Assembly: GCA_000493965.1 (NCBI GenBank)
Contig: AWNV01000096.1
Span: 1-8,161, forward strand
Direction of reading: 5' to 3'
Origin: Candidatus Aminicenans sakinawicola JGI OTU-1
GTDB lineage: Bacteria > Acidobacteriota > Aminicenantia > Aminicenantales > Aminicenantaceae
DNA: 8,161 bases
The position numbers and the translations under genes were made by a program. The notes under the pieces were generated by a model. That model had not been told where the DNA came from, did not search any database, and saw nothing but the letters and a program-made list of their open reading frames with translations. Of this stretch, positions 1-5,974 are shown piece after piece. Each line of letters begins with the position of its first letter. Position 1 is the first letter of the stretch.

Positions 1-125
1 CTGCTCATGGCAGAGATTGTGATTCAAGAAACACGCCAGAAGCGTTAGCTGCCTTGTATTCCCCTGTAAGCAGCTAAGCTAGTCTTTAGGTAGAAGTTAA
101 AAGATGTAAACTGCTGTTTACTTTT

Positions 126-182
126 ATGATTAAAATCGGCAAGAAGACTTCTATTGGATACTATGCCCAGCACCAGGTTATC
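126..182 (+). pseudogene. possible ABC-F ATPase scrap
   Basis: About 17 codons read IKIGKKTSIGYYAQHQV. This resembles the segment of ABC-F ATPases (Uup/YheS/EttA-like translation factors) where a strand with the pattern G-x-x-x-x-x-GY-x-AQHQ follows the Walker A region. No Walker A, signature or Walker B motif is present. The frame is closed by a stop at 87-89 upstream and by TGA at 204-206, so no ABC-F protein can be made. The scrap lies directly against the metallophosphoesterase remnant but in a different reading frame, which suggests a junction between two decayed genes. The match is short and was recognised by eye, so it could be chance. Confidence 0.3.
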
Positions 183-187
183 TTACG

Positions 188-418
188 GGTAACTATAACG
201 AGCTGAAAATCGAGAGGGGTGTGAGGTATCTTATCAACCCGGGCTCGGTCGGACAGCCGCGGGACAGGAACACACGCGCTGCATGCGCAATTTACGACTC
301 AAAGGTAAAAAAAGTCTTCTTTTTCAGGCTGGAATATAATATAGAGGAAGCACAGGAAAAAATCTTAAAGGCAAAGCTGCCTCCTGCACTGGCAGAACGA
401 CTTTCCTTGGGGATTTAA
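188..418 (+). pseudogene. metallophosphoesterase C-terminal remnant (YfcE/MJ0936 type)
   Basis: The frame encodes the last ~75 residues of a calcineurin-like metallophosphoesterase. It contains the hallmark RYLINPGSVGQPRDRN, followed by an A-x-AIYD strand, and ends in LPPALAERLSLGI, the usual C-terminal pattern of this family. The family hydrolyses phosphodiesters or phosphomonoesters with a two-metal centre, and full proteins are roughly 160-250 residues. The metal-binding N-terminal motifs (D-x-H, GD-x-x-D, GNH/GNCD) and the GHTH motif are absent. The frame is closed upstream by a TAA at 131-133, so catalysis is impossible. A GTG at 221 could start a 65-residue piece, but it has no convincing SD and falls inside the conserved fold. 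I read it as a decayed 3' end. A 7-bp hairpin spans its stop codon. Confidence 0.72.
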
Positions 419-429
419 ATCGAAATCCC
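410..429 (+). other. hairpin across phosphoesterase stop codon
   Basis: GGGATTT (410-416) and AAATCCC (423-429) form a perfect 7-bp stem with a 6-base loop, straddling the TAA at 416-418. No T-run follows, so it is not a classical intrinsic terminator. The 3' arm can pair instead with GGATTT at 442-447, so two mutually exclusive hairpins are possible. Confidence 0.4.
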
Positions 430-477
430 GGCTATATCAACGGATTTACATAGCAGTAAAGATAGCCATACTTCGCT

Positions 478-495
478 GCCCGCCTTCGGGCTTTT
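478..495 (+). terminator. terminator-like GC hairpin with short T-run
   Basis: GCCCG (478-482) pairs with CGGGC (487-491) around a CCTT loop and is followed by TTTT (492-495). The stem is short but entirely G-C. It lies 60 bases after the phosphoesterase remnant and is a plausible rho-independent terminator for plus-strand transcription. The T-run is brief, so efficiency may be low. Confidence 0.45.
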
Positions 496-537
496 CCATC
501 ACTTTGAGCGATTTATAGAGGAGTACGAATGCCGCCA

Positions 538-555
538 AAATGTTTATAAACATTT
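538..555. repeat. perfect 18-bp palindrome
   Basis: AAATGTTTATAAACATTT is identical to its reverse complement, with its centre between 546 and 547. It lies 5 bases beyond the stop of the minus-strand rubrerythrin fragment. It could be a protein-binding site or a weak terminator hairpin for that fragment. It contains no longer recognisable consensus. Confidence 0.5.
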
Positions 556-559
556 CGCT

Positions 560-745
560 TTAGAATCGTAAAAATAGAAAAAACAACTGAGCTGAAATGA
601 GGAATCTACTCGCAAACAAAGATAAAAATGATCCTGTTTTTTCAAGCCCTTCCTGTTCTGCCTTTTTAGCAAAGGCTAAATATTTTCTATTGGCCTGAGA
701 CTCGCCAGCAAAAATATCCATTAAATTCTTTTCGGTTTTTGACAT
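560..745 (-). pseudogene. truncated rubrerythrin (N-terminal fragment)
   Basis: Translation from the ATG at 745-743 gives MSKTEKNLMDIFAGESQANR and then KYLAFAKKAEQEGLEK. This is the first helix of the rubrerythrin four-helix di-iron domain, and the Glu in FAGES (residue 15) is the first metal ligand. Rubrerythrins are peroxide-scavenging non-haem iron proteins of anaerobes, usually ~165-195 residues with a C-terminal rubredoxin domain. Here family likeness ends near residue 33. The remaining 28 residues (hydrophobic, ending LFFLFLRF) look unrelated, so the other iron ligands and the rubredoxin domain are lost. The start is chosen because AGGAGG lies 6 bases upstream on the minus strand; a GTG 15 bases further up would begin inside that SD. 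Expression signals remain intact although the gene is cut. A functional short protein is unlikely. Confidence 0.75.
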
Positions 746-776
746 TCCATACCTCCTCACAATGTGCTTTTGGGTA

Positions 777-806
777 TTAATACATGGTTACCAAAAATCA
801 TAGCAA
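777..806 (-). promoter_or_regulatory. possible rubrerythrin promoter with palindromes
   Basis: On the minus strand TTGCTA (806-801) and TATTAA (782-777) are separated by 18 bases, an acceptable sigma-70 arrangement about 30 bases before the rubrerythrin start. The -10 lies inside the perfect palindrome GTATTAATAC (774-783), and TGGTTACCA (785-793) is a second odd-length palindrome in the spacer. These could be operators, but they match no regulator consensus I can name. Confidence 0.33.
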
Positions 807-900
807 AGAAGCGAGTCGATGTTAAAGACAAAAAAATCCCTGCCATTCAACCAAAAATATTACCATTTATCACCTTTTTCGACCAGTGGTGAGAATTGCT

Positions 901-930
901 TTGCTTCTCTTATAAACTACTCACTATATT
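901..930 (+). promoter_or_regulatory. putative operon promoter
   Basis: TTGCTT (901-906) and TATATT (925-930) are 18 bases apart. Transcription would begin 6-7 bases after the -10, at or next to the ATG at 937. There is no SD-like sequence before that ATG, so the first gene may be read from a leaderless or nearly leaderless transcript. This is pattern matching only. Confidence 0.38.
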
Positions 931-936
931 ATCCAT

Positions 937-2157
937 ATGAAAGAAGATGTACCCAATGGATTTGAAAAATCACTTTTTACCAGTATTTTTTTAACCTTTC
1001 TCATGCTCCTTTTGCTCTCTACGTTTATTATTGCCTTAAATATTCCCAATCCTCCCATGCTGATTACCAGCACTATTTACACTCTTTTTCTGCTGGTGGT
1101 TACTTTTATGATTTTCAAAACAGGAAAGGTATCTCGCTACCGGTCACTCTTTTTCGTGATCTATGCCATGAGTTTTGTAATCTCTTTTATTAGTCATTTA
1201 ATTGAAGAGAGAGGAGGAATGGCTCTGACTCAGAAGACAATTGAAAATTTGGAAGTCCCTCTCTGTCCGGTAGCTATACCTCAACTCATTTTACCGGCGG
1301 TGGTAAAGCAAACACTCATTTTTCCCACCAAACTATTTGGAGGACCCTACGGAGGCTTTTTACCGATTTTTTTTATGTGGCTGGTAGCAGTAATTACTTT
1401 AGGCAGGGGATGGTGCAGTTGGGGATGCTTTTTCGGTGGGTTGGATGAGGGTTTTTCCAAACTTCTCCATAAAGCAAAAATCCCGGCTAAACGCATCAAT
1501 CCTAAGTGGCACTATTTTTCTTTTGCTGTGCTTATTCTTGTTGTTATCTGGTCCTTTCTGGTCATGTCTCCTGTCTATTGTGACTGGCTATGTCCGCTGA
1601 AATTAGTGACCGAATATGTGGAAATCACTGACTTAACCACTTATCTTCAGGCAATCATTTTTATTACCCTTGGCATGGGACTGCTCTTTATTCTTCCTCT
1701 TTTGAGCAAGAAAAGAATTCATTGTGCCACCTTTTGTCCTCTGGGAGCTCTCCAGTCAATTGTGGGTTTAGTCAATCCCTATCGAGTAAAAATAGATAAA
1801 GAAAAATGCCTTAACTGCAAAAAGTGCGAAAGAGTCTGTCCAGTAATGGCAATTAAAAATGGAAAAGTATCTATTACCTGTACTCGATGTGGCAAATGCA
1901 TGGATGAATGTCCTACAGGAGCGATCGATTACTGCCTATTAGGGATTCCCTTTTCAGCTAAAAGTAGAGTGTTATCTTCTAAAATTCAACAGAAGATTTT
2001 GGTCTGGCCTGTCAGGTTCTTTGAGGAAATTTTGGATGCCAGGACTCTCTTTGTGTTCGGAGCGTTACTCTTTGGAGCGATTATCTCTAGCAGCTTTGTT
2101 CCTGAAAGCATGCTTCGAATTTATCACCTATTTACTAAAGGAACACTATTATTTTAA
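937..2157 (+). CDS. NapH-like membrane polyferredoxin (4Fe-4S binding)
   Basis: This 406-residue integral membrane iron-sulphur protein is of the NapH/NosR C-terminal/YccM type. About six or seven hydrophobic segments are visible, roughly at residues 13-35, 43-61, 69-88, 142-157, 193-211, 236-256 and 371-385. Three CxxxC motifs follow membrane segments: WCSWGCFFGG (C160/C164), CDWLCP (C215/C219) and CATFCP (C263/C267). Two classical [4Fe-4S] ferredoxin motifs follow, CLNCKKCERVCP (C291-C301) and CTRCGKCMDECP (C315-C325). Relatives pass electrons between quinol or cytoplasmic carriers and extracytoplasmic enzymes. The partner is unknown, and no nitrate or N2O reductase gene is nearby. The ATG at 937 has no SD and may be leaderless. 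Its TAA overlaps an ATG at 2157, and the next SD sits directly after it, so it heads the operon. The family assignment is firm; the specific role is inferred. Confidence 0.88.
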   Translation: MKEDVPNGFEKSLFTSIFLTFLMLLLLSTFIIALNIPNPPMLITSTIYTLFLLVVTFMIFKTGKVSRYRSLFFVIYAMSFVISFISHLIEERGGMALTQKTIENLEVPLCPVAIPQLILPAVVKQTLIFPTKLFGGPYGGFLPIFFMWLVAVITLGRGWCSWGCFFGGLDEGFSKLLHKAKIPAKRINPKWHYFSFAVLILVVIWSFLVMSPVYCDWLCPLKLVTEYVEITDLTTYLQAIIFITLGMGLLFILPLLSKKRIHCATFCPLGALQSIVGLVNPYRVKIDKEKCLNCKKCERVCPVMAIKNGKVSITCTRCGKCMDECPTGAIDYCLLGIPFSAKSRVLSSKIQQKILVWPVRFFEEILDARTLFVFGALLFGAIISSSFVPESMLRIYHLFTKGTLLF

Positions 2158-2171
2158 TGAGGAGATTTACC

Positions 2172-2384
2172 ATGAAGAGATATTGTAAAAAAACCGTCTG
2201 GATTGTTGTTCGCTCAGTTTTCATTTCCCTCTACGCTTTGTTTTTATTATGGCTTATCCCCACTTTTTTCTTTAATTATCAGGGAGACTGGATGAAAAAA
2301 GTGGCTGAAAAAATACCTATCAAGGAAATGGACGTTAATCAAGAAAAACCGGATATAAATCAAAAGTTAAACACCAAATATTAA
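2172..2384 (+). CDS. small single-span membrane protein, unknown function
   Basis: This 70-residue protein has a basic N-terminus (MKRYCKK), one long hydrophobic segment at about residues 9-35, and a charged, Lys/Gln-rich tail of ~35 residues. The positive-inside rule puts the N-terminus in the cytoplasm and the tail outside. ATG 2172 is preferred because GAGGAG (2159-2164) lies 7 bases before it. An in-frame ATG at 2157 overlaps the previous stop codon but has no SD. I do not recognise the family. Its position between the Fe-S protein and the secreted TPR protein suggests a small accessory subunit or membrane anchor. The single Cys5 sits at the cytoplasmic membrane edge. Intact start, SD and frame favour a real gene. 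Confidence 0.68.
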   Translation: MKRYCKKTVWIVVRSVFISLYALFLLWLIPTFFFNYQGDWMKKVAEKIPIKEMDVNQEKPDINQKLNTKY

Positions 2385-2454
2385 AATGACAGCTCAAAAA
2401 TTATACTCATTTTTGTAGTATTAATCATCACTTTAATTTTTTATGGAGGTTGGT

Positions 2455-3114
2455 ATGAGAAAAATTGTTAGTCTTATTTTAATGGCTATGTGTGTCATTA
2501 GTATGTCGTTAGCACAAAATAGTGATCTCAATGCTCAAATTGAAATCCTTGAGAAAAAGGTAAAGAATGAGCCGGAGAACGAAGAATATCTCTTAAATCT
2601 GGGCATTCTTTATCATTCATTAGCTCAGGAAGGAAATAAAGAAGGTGTTCAAAAAGGTGAGGAGGTATTTAAAAAGCTCCTGGACATCGACCCAAAGAAT
2701 GCCCAGGCTTATTGCTGGTACGGAAGTCTCTTAACTCTAAAAGGAAAATATGTTTCATTACCTTTTAATAAGGTGAAATTTGTCAATAATGGAACTAAAA
2801 AGATGGACAAGGCAGTAGAGCTGGCTCCGGATGATATCATGGTGAGAATGATTCGAGCTCAGAATTCCTTAGGTTTACCTGAGTTCTTTCAGAAGCTTGA
2901 TGTGGCTATTAATGATTTTGAGCATCTCCTCTCACTGCACAAAAATAAACCAAAATTATTCTCAAAGGAAGTTTTGGCCAATATTTATTTCGGGTTAGGA
3001 ATTGCCTGGAAGAGAAAGGATAACCCAAAGAAAGCAGAAGAAAATTTGCAGAAGGTGATTGAAATTGCTCCTGATTCCACAGAGGCTAAGAAGGCCAAAG
3101 AACTGTTACATTGA
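2455..3114 (+). CDS. secreted tetratricopeptide-repeat (TPR) protein
   Basis: The 219-residue product begins with a Sec signal peptide: MRK, then a hydrophobic core to about residue 17, with a likely cleavage site after SLA (residue 20). No lipobox is present. The mature part is helical and TPR-like. Clear helical pairs fall at about residues 43-80 (ending KKLLDIDPKNAQAY), 114-125 (KKMDKAVELAPD) and 173-208 (ANIYFGLGIAWKRK, then NLQKVIEIAPDSTEA). TPRs bind protein partners, so an extracytoplasmic scaffold or assembly role is likely. ATG 2455 is chosen because GGAGG (2445-2449) lies 5 bases upstream; the in-frame ATG at 2443 overlaps that SD. The 70-base gap before it contains no terminator. 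Its stop codon abuts the start of the next gene, which implies translational coupling. Only one cysteine (C87) remains in the mature chain. Confidence 0.82.
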   Translation: MRKIVSLILMAMCVISMSLAQNSDLNAQIEILEKKVKNEPENEEYLLNLGILYHSLAQEGNKEGVQKGEEVFKKLLDIDPKNAQAYCWYGSLLTLKGKYVSLPFNKVKFVNNGTKKMDKAVELAPDDIMVRMIRAQNSLGLPEFFQKLDVAINDFEHLLSLHKNKPKLFSKEVLANIYFGLGIAWKRKDNPKKAEENLQKVIEIAPDSTEAKKAKELLH

Positions 3115-3116
3115 TA

Positions 3117-3713
3117 GTGAAAGGGATGCTATTAGGACTTTCCAGTGGAGTTGTGTGCTTCGGATACTGCTCACCCTTCCTTTTTTCCCTCATGTGTGCT
3201 GATTATCAGAGTCCTCTTCCCTCCAGAGTGCGCCTTCTTTTTGAATTCTCTTGTGGTCGACTAGTGGCCTATACTAGTTTTGGTGCCATGCTCGGTCTTA
3301 TAGGGCAGAAATTGGACCATCCGGTAATAAATATTTTATCAGGAATAGCCATTTTAGCCTTATCTCTTCTCCTCATTTCCTATGGGCTTTTCACGGGCTG
3401 GCCGCACCGGTGTGTTTTTCTGAAACGATATTTTCCTAAAAAGAAATTCCCTGTACTTATAGGCTTTTTCACTGGTTTTCATGTGTGCCCACCATTTCTT
3501 CTGGCCATGACGTATAGTTTGAATCTCGGTCATCCTCTCAAGGGAATTCTTTTTTTTCTGGGATTCTTTATAGCCACCACTGTATTTCTTTTTCCATTTC
3601 TCTTCCTTAGCTCTTTTTCCAAATATGAACCGCTTCGCTGGATTGCTCAAATGTTTGCTATTGTTAGTGGAACCTTATTTTTCTTTATAGGATTACACAG
3701 TTTTTTTTATTGA
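3117..3713 (+). CDS. CcdA/DsbD-like thiol-redox membrane protein
   Basis: The 198-residue protein has about six hydrophobic helices and belongs to the CcdA/DsbD-transmembrane/UreH-like superfamily. These proteins move reducing equivalents across the membrane through two intramembrane cysteines. Matching positions are visible: CFGYCSPF in helix 1 (C14/C18) and FHVCPPFL in helix 4 (C124, followed by two prolines). This mirrors the Cys-Pro signatures of CcdA and DsbD. Partners are usually cytoplasmic thioredoxin and a periplasmic thioredoxin-fold protein; neither is encoded here. The GTG at 3117 follows the upstream TGA by 2 bases. TTG 3111, which overlaps that stop, and ATG 3126 are alternatives. 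None has a good SD, so re-initiation after the TPR gene is likely. Sulphite or metal transport (TauE/SafE label) is a weaker alternative because the cysteine pattern fits thiol transfer. Confidence 0.75.
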   Translation: MKGMLLGLSSGVVCFGYCSPFLFSLMCADYQSPLPSRVRLLFEFSCGRLVAYTSFGAMLGLIGQKLDHPVINILSGIAILALSLLLISYGLFTGWPHRCVFLKRYFPKKKFPVLIGFFTGFHVCPPFLLAMTYSLNLGHPLKGILFFLGFFIATTVFLFPFLFLSSFSKYEPLRWIAQMFAIVSGTLFFFIGLHSFFY

Positions 3714-3733
3714 AGAGAGTATGGAGGTTAAAA

Positions 3734-4627
3734 ATGGAAAATCAAAAAAGATTTTTTGAAAGGGAAGATTTTAAATCACCCATAGTATTAGGTTTTATCG
3801 CAATATACATTTTTGCACTTGTGTTAGTTTTCTTAAATGATCCAAAAAATGCATTGCCTTATATGGGTTTAAGCATTGGTCTTTTATTTCTTTGCTGGCT
3901 GATAATTGATCTAACAAAAAAAATAAAAATTTCAGATATTGAAATTAAAAGACCAGGGCTGGAACTTATATTAGGGCTCCTGATTCTTATTATCTGGGAT
4001 TATCTCCCCTTGCCAAAAATTGATTTTGGAGATAAATGGAATATTGGACTCATTATAAAGAAAACAATAATTTTTTTAGGTTTACCTTTTCTGTTTTTGA
4101 AGTTCCGAAAAAATTCACTGGCATCTATGGGCTTAATAAGAAAAGACTGGAAAAAAAATCTTTGGGTCGGTTTTATTGTTTTTCTGGCATTGGCTATTCC
4201 AAGTGCTTTTTTTGTTGGTAATACAGGTAGTGAAATTCTTAGTGGAAAATATAGTTCCCCGCAGATTGGAATCGGACTATTTTCATCTTTCATTTATTAT
4301 TTCCTGATGTCAGGCTTCTCTGAAGAATTTTTATTTAGAGCATTCATCCAGACAAGGGTTTCATATTTACTGAAATCAAGTGTTAGCGGTGTTTTAATTA
4401 CTTCATTTATTTTTGGTTTAGGTCATGTTCAGGGTATTATGCAATGGTACCCTGGAACAACAATCGCAGAAGCTTTTTGCAGAGCATTCTTTTTACAGAC
4501 ATTTATTGGAATCATGTTTGGAGTACTCTGGGAAAGAACAAGAAATTTAATCCCCTCTGTATTTGTACACTCAGGAGTGGACGGTTTGAATAATTTGTTT
4601 TATATTATTCCTAAACTTGGTATTTAA
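3734..4627 (+). CDS. CPBP (CAAX/Abi-type) intramembrane metalloprotease
   Basis: This 297-residue polytopic membrane protein carries the three conserved motifs of the CPBP family (PF02517-like). They are EExxxR in SGFSEEFLFRAF (E197, E198, R202), FxxxH in FIFGLGHVQG (F227, H231), and HxxxD in VFVHSGVDGL (H279, D283). Glu198 and the two His residues correspond to the active site of this glutamate metal protease fold. The catalytic domain is the C-terminal third. The first ~180 residues add hydrophobic helices (about 15-35, 42-60, 75-92, 108-124, 143-162). ATG 3734 is used because GGAGG (3723-3727) lies 6 bases before it; the in-frame TTG at 3710 would overlap the previous gene. Family roles include CAAX processing, bacteriocin immunity and regulated proteolysis. 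The substrate here is unknown. It is the last gene of the co-directional run. Confidence 0.87.
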   Translation: MENQKRFFEREDFKSPIVLGFIAIYIFALVLVFLNDPKNALPYMGLSIGLLFLCWLIIDLTKKIKISDIEIKRPGLELILGLLILIIWDYLPLPKIDFGDKWNIGLIIKKTIIFLGLPFLFLKFRKNSLASMGLIRKDWKKNLWVGFIVFLALAIPSAFFVGNTGSEILSGKYSSPQIGIGLFSSFIYYFLMSGFSEEFLFRAFIQTRVSYLLKSSVSGVLITSFIFGLGHVQGIMQWYPGTTIAEAFCRAFFLQTFIGIMFGVLWERTRNLIPSVFVHSGVDGLNNLFYIIPKLGI

Positions 4628-4882
4628 TTACTAGCCTTAAAATATATATATCATGTGGTAAATAATACTAAAAGAAGCAAATTATATAAATATAGATATC
4701 GCTGATTGATTCAGACATGCACCCCACCAATATATACCAGCGGCAACTTCAAGGGAAATGAATGAATTTGGAGAACTCACGGTCGGACATTCTCTTGCAT
4801 CGGGAATAAGATTTTATTATTAGAAAATATGAAAATTACAGTGAAGTTTTCTGATCATTAGGAATCTTCTTAATAGGAATGC
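4628..4882. other. intergenic spacer without a supported gene
   Basis: This AT-rich stretch separates the protease gene from the two-component pair. I see no intrinsic terminator, tRNA or convincing gene. A run of alternating AT occurs near 4642-4650. A 21-codon open frame at 4758-4823, preceded by AAGGGA, is too short to support. I found no pair of LytTR-type direct repeats, though degenerate ones could be missed by eye. Confidence 0.5.
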
Positions 4883-4913
4883 TTGACAGGTTGAGGCAAA
4901 TTATTAGTAAATT
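4883..4913 (+). promoter_or_regulatory. putative promoter of the sensor/regulator pair
   Basis: TTGACA (4883-4888) is a perfect -35 hexamer. The -10 is less clear: TAGTAA (4905-4910) at 16-base spacing or TAAATT (4908-4913) at 19-base spacing. Transcription would start near 4917-4920, just at the GGAG SD (4920-4923) of the GTG start at 4930, giving a very short leader. Confidence 0.5.
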
Positions 4914-4929
4914 AGAAATGGAGTAGTTA

Positions 4930-5970
4930 GTGAAACAATTTTTCAGATGGATGGTCAAAAGCTTTCTCTTTGGTTTAGCTCTCGGTCTCGTAATAACCAC
5001 CTTTAGTGGGCAATTAGTACTGACCTGCGCTATTACCTTAATCTTTACATTCTTTGTCTGGGGTTCTGAAGAGTTAGTTCATCACGTGTTTATCTCCCGA
5101 TTAAAAACCACCTCAGTCCAGAAGTTGCTTGTGCGCGATCTCAGCCTTAGCTGGCTTGTTGCTTTCTTGGCTGCGATAGCGGCTATATTGCTAATAAAGC
5201 TTTTGTTAGGGATTTCTTTCCTCCCTTCTTCAACTGATGGATTTACTAATTTCTTTTTTGTCATGTTGATTAGTCTTTCTGCCACTACCATCTTTGTCAG
5301 TATTGATTATGCCGCCAATTATTATGAAGAAGCTCAAAAAAGAATCATTAAGGAAAAAGAGGCTAAAGAGGCAGCTATCAAAGCAGAGCTCAAAGCACTC
5401 AAAGCCCAAATCAATCCTCATTTCCTGTTTAATACACTCAATACTATTGCAGCTTTAGCTCGACTCAATCCGGCTCAAGCGGAAAAGACCGCTGAGGATC
5501 TGGCAGAGATGTATCGTTATATTCTCCATGCCTCTGAAAAGGAGAGTGTTTCTCTTAAGAAGGAATTGGAATTCATTGCTACATATTTAAGGATTGCAAA
5601 AGCGCGTTTCGGTGAGAAGTTAAAGGTGGAAGAAGAAATTTCTCCTTCAATTGTAGATACTTTAATTCCCAGTTTACTCCTCCAGCCCGTCATAGAAAAT
5701 GCCATAAAGCATGGAATTTCTGAAAGTTCAGAAAAAGGGAAAATAAAGATTATGGCTCATAAGGAGAAGGAATTAATAAAGATACAAATTGAAGACAATG
5801 GGCCGGGAATTCCTGACCATATATTTTCAAAACTATTTTTACAGGGAACTGGATTGAAAAATATTGCCGAGAGGCTCAAAAACATTTATGGGAGAGAGGA
5901 TTTGCTTCACATTGAAAATCGAACACCTCAAGGAGTGCTGGTGACCATCACTCTTCCTCAAAAAGGATAG
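4930..5970 (+). CDS. LytS/YehU-type sensor histidine kinase
   Basis: This 346-residue membrane sensor has about four N-terminal hydrophobic helices (near residues 11-24, 28-44, 72-97 and 107-126). A charged helical linker follows (133-160, rich in Lys, Glu and Ala), then a His_kinase plus HATPase_c module. The phosphoacceptor lies in AQINPHFLFNTLN (His164). The N box is LLQPVIENAIKHG (N257), the G1 box is DNGPGI (289-294) and the G2 box is GTGLKNIAERL (306-316). This is the HPK8/LytS class, which autophosphorylates and passes phosphate to a LytTR regulator. There is no PAS, GAF or periplasmic domain, so the signal is probably sensed in the membrane. Start GTG 4930 has GGAG 6 bases upstream. 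It ends in TAG, which shows that TAG works as a stop in this genome. The response regulator follows 4 bases later. Confidence 0.92.
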   Translation: MKQFFRWMVKSFLFGLALGLVITTFSGQLVLTCAITLIFTFFVWGSEELVHHVFISRLKTTSVQKLLVRDLSLSWLVAFLAAIAAILLIKLLLGISFLPSSTDGFTNFFFVMLISLSATTIFVSIDYAANYYEEAQKRIIKEKEAKEAAIKAELKALKAQINPHFLFNTLNTIAALARLNPAQAEKTAEDLAEMYRYILHASEKESVSLKKELEFIATYLRIAKARFGEKLKVEEEISPSIVDTLIPSLLLQPVIENAIKHGISESSEKGKIKIMAHKEKELIKIQIEDNGPGIPDHIFSKLFLQGTGLKNIAERLKNIYGREDLLHIENRTPQGVLVTITLPQKG

Positions 5971-5974
5971 CCTG

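Noticed and set aside
870..892. TCACC/GGTGA 5-bp inverted repeat upstream of the operon
   Set aside because: A 5-bp stem around a 13-base loop is expected by chance and matches no known operator.
3360..3650. Minus-strand 96-codon open frame opposite the CcdA-like gene
   Set aside because: It is a shadow of the plus-strand gene, rich in Lys/Arg/Glu from the antisense of hydrophobic codons, with no family likeness.
4000..4293. Minus-strand 97-codon and plus-strand 61-codon frames inside the CPBP gene
   Set aside because: Both overlap a gene with all family motifs and show no domain of their own.
4758..4823. 21-codon frame preceded by AAGGGA in the spacer before the kinase
   Set aside because: It is too short, shows no homology I can name, and has no promoter. 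It was kept only as a note in the spacer entry.
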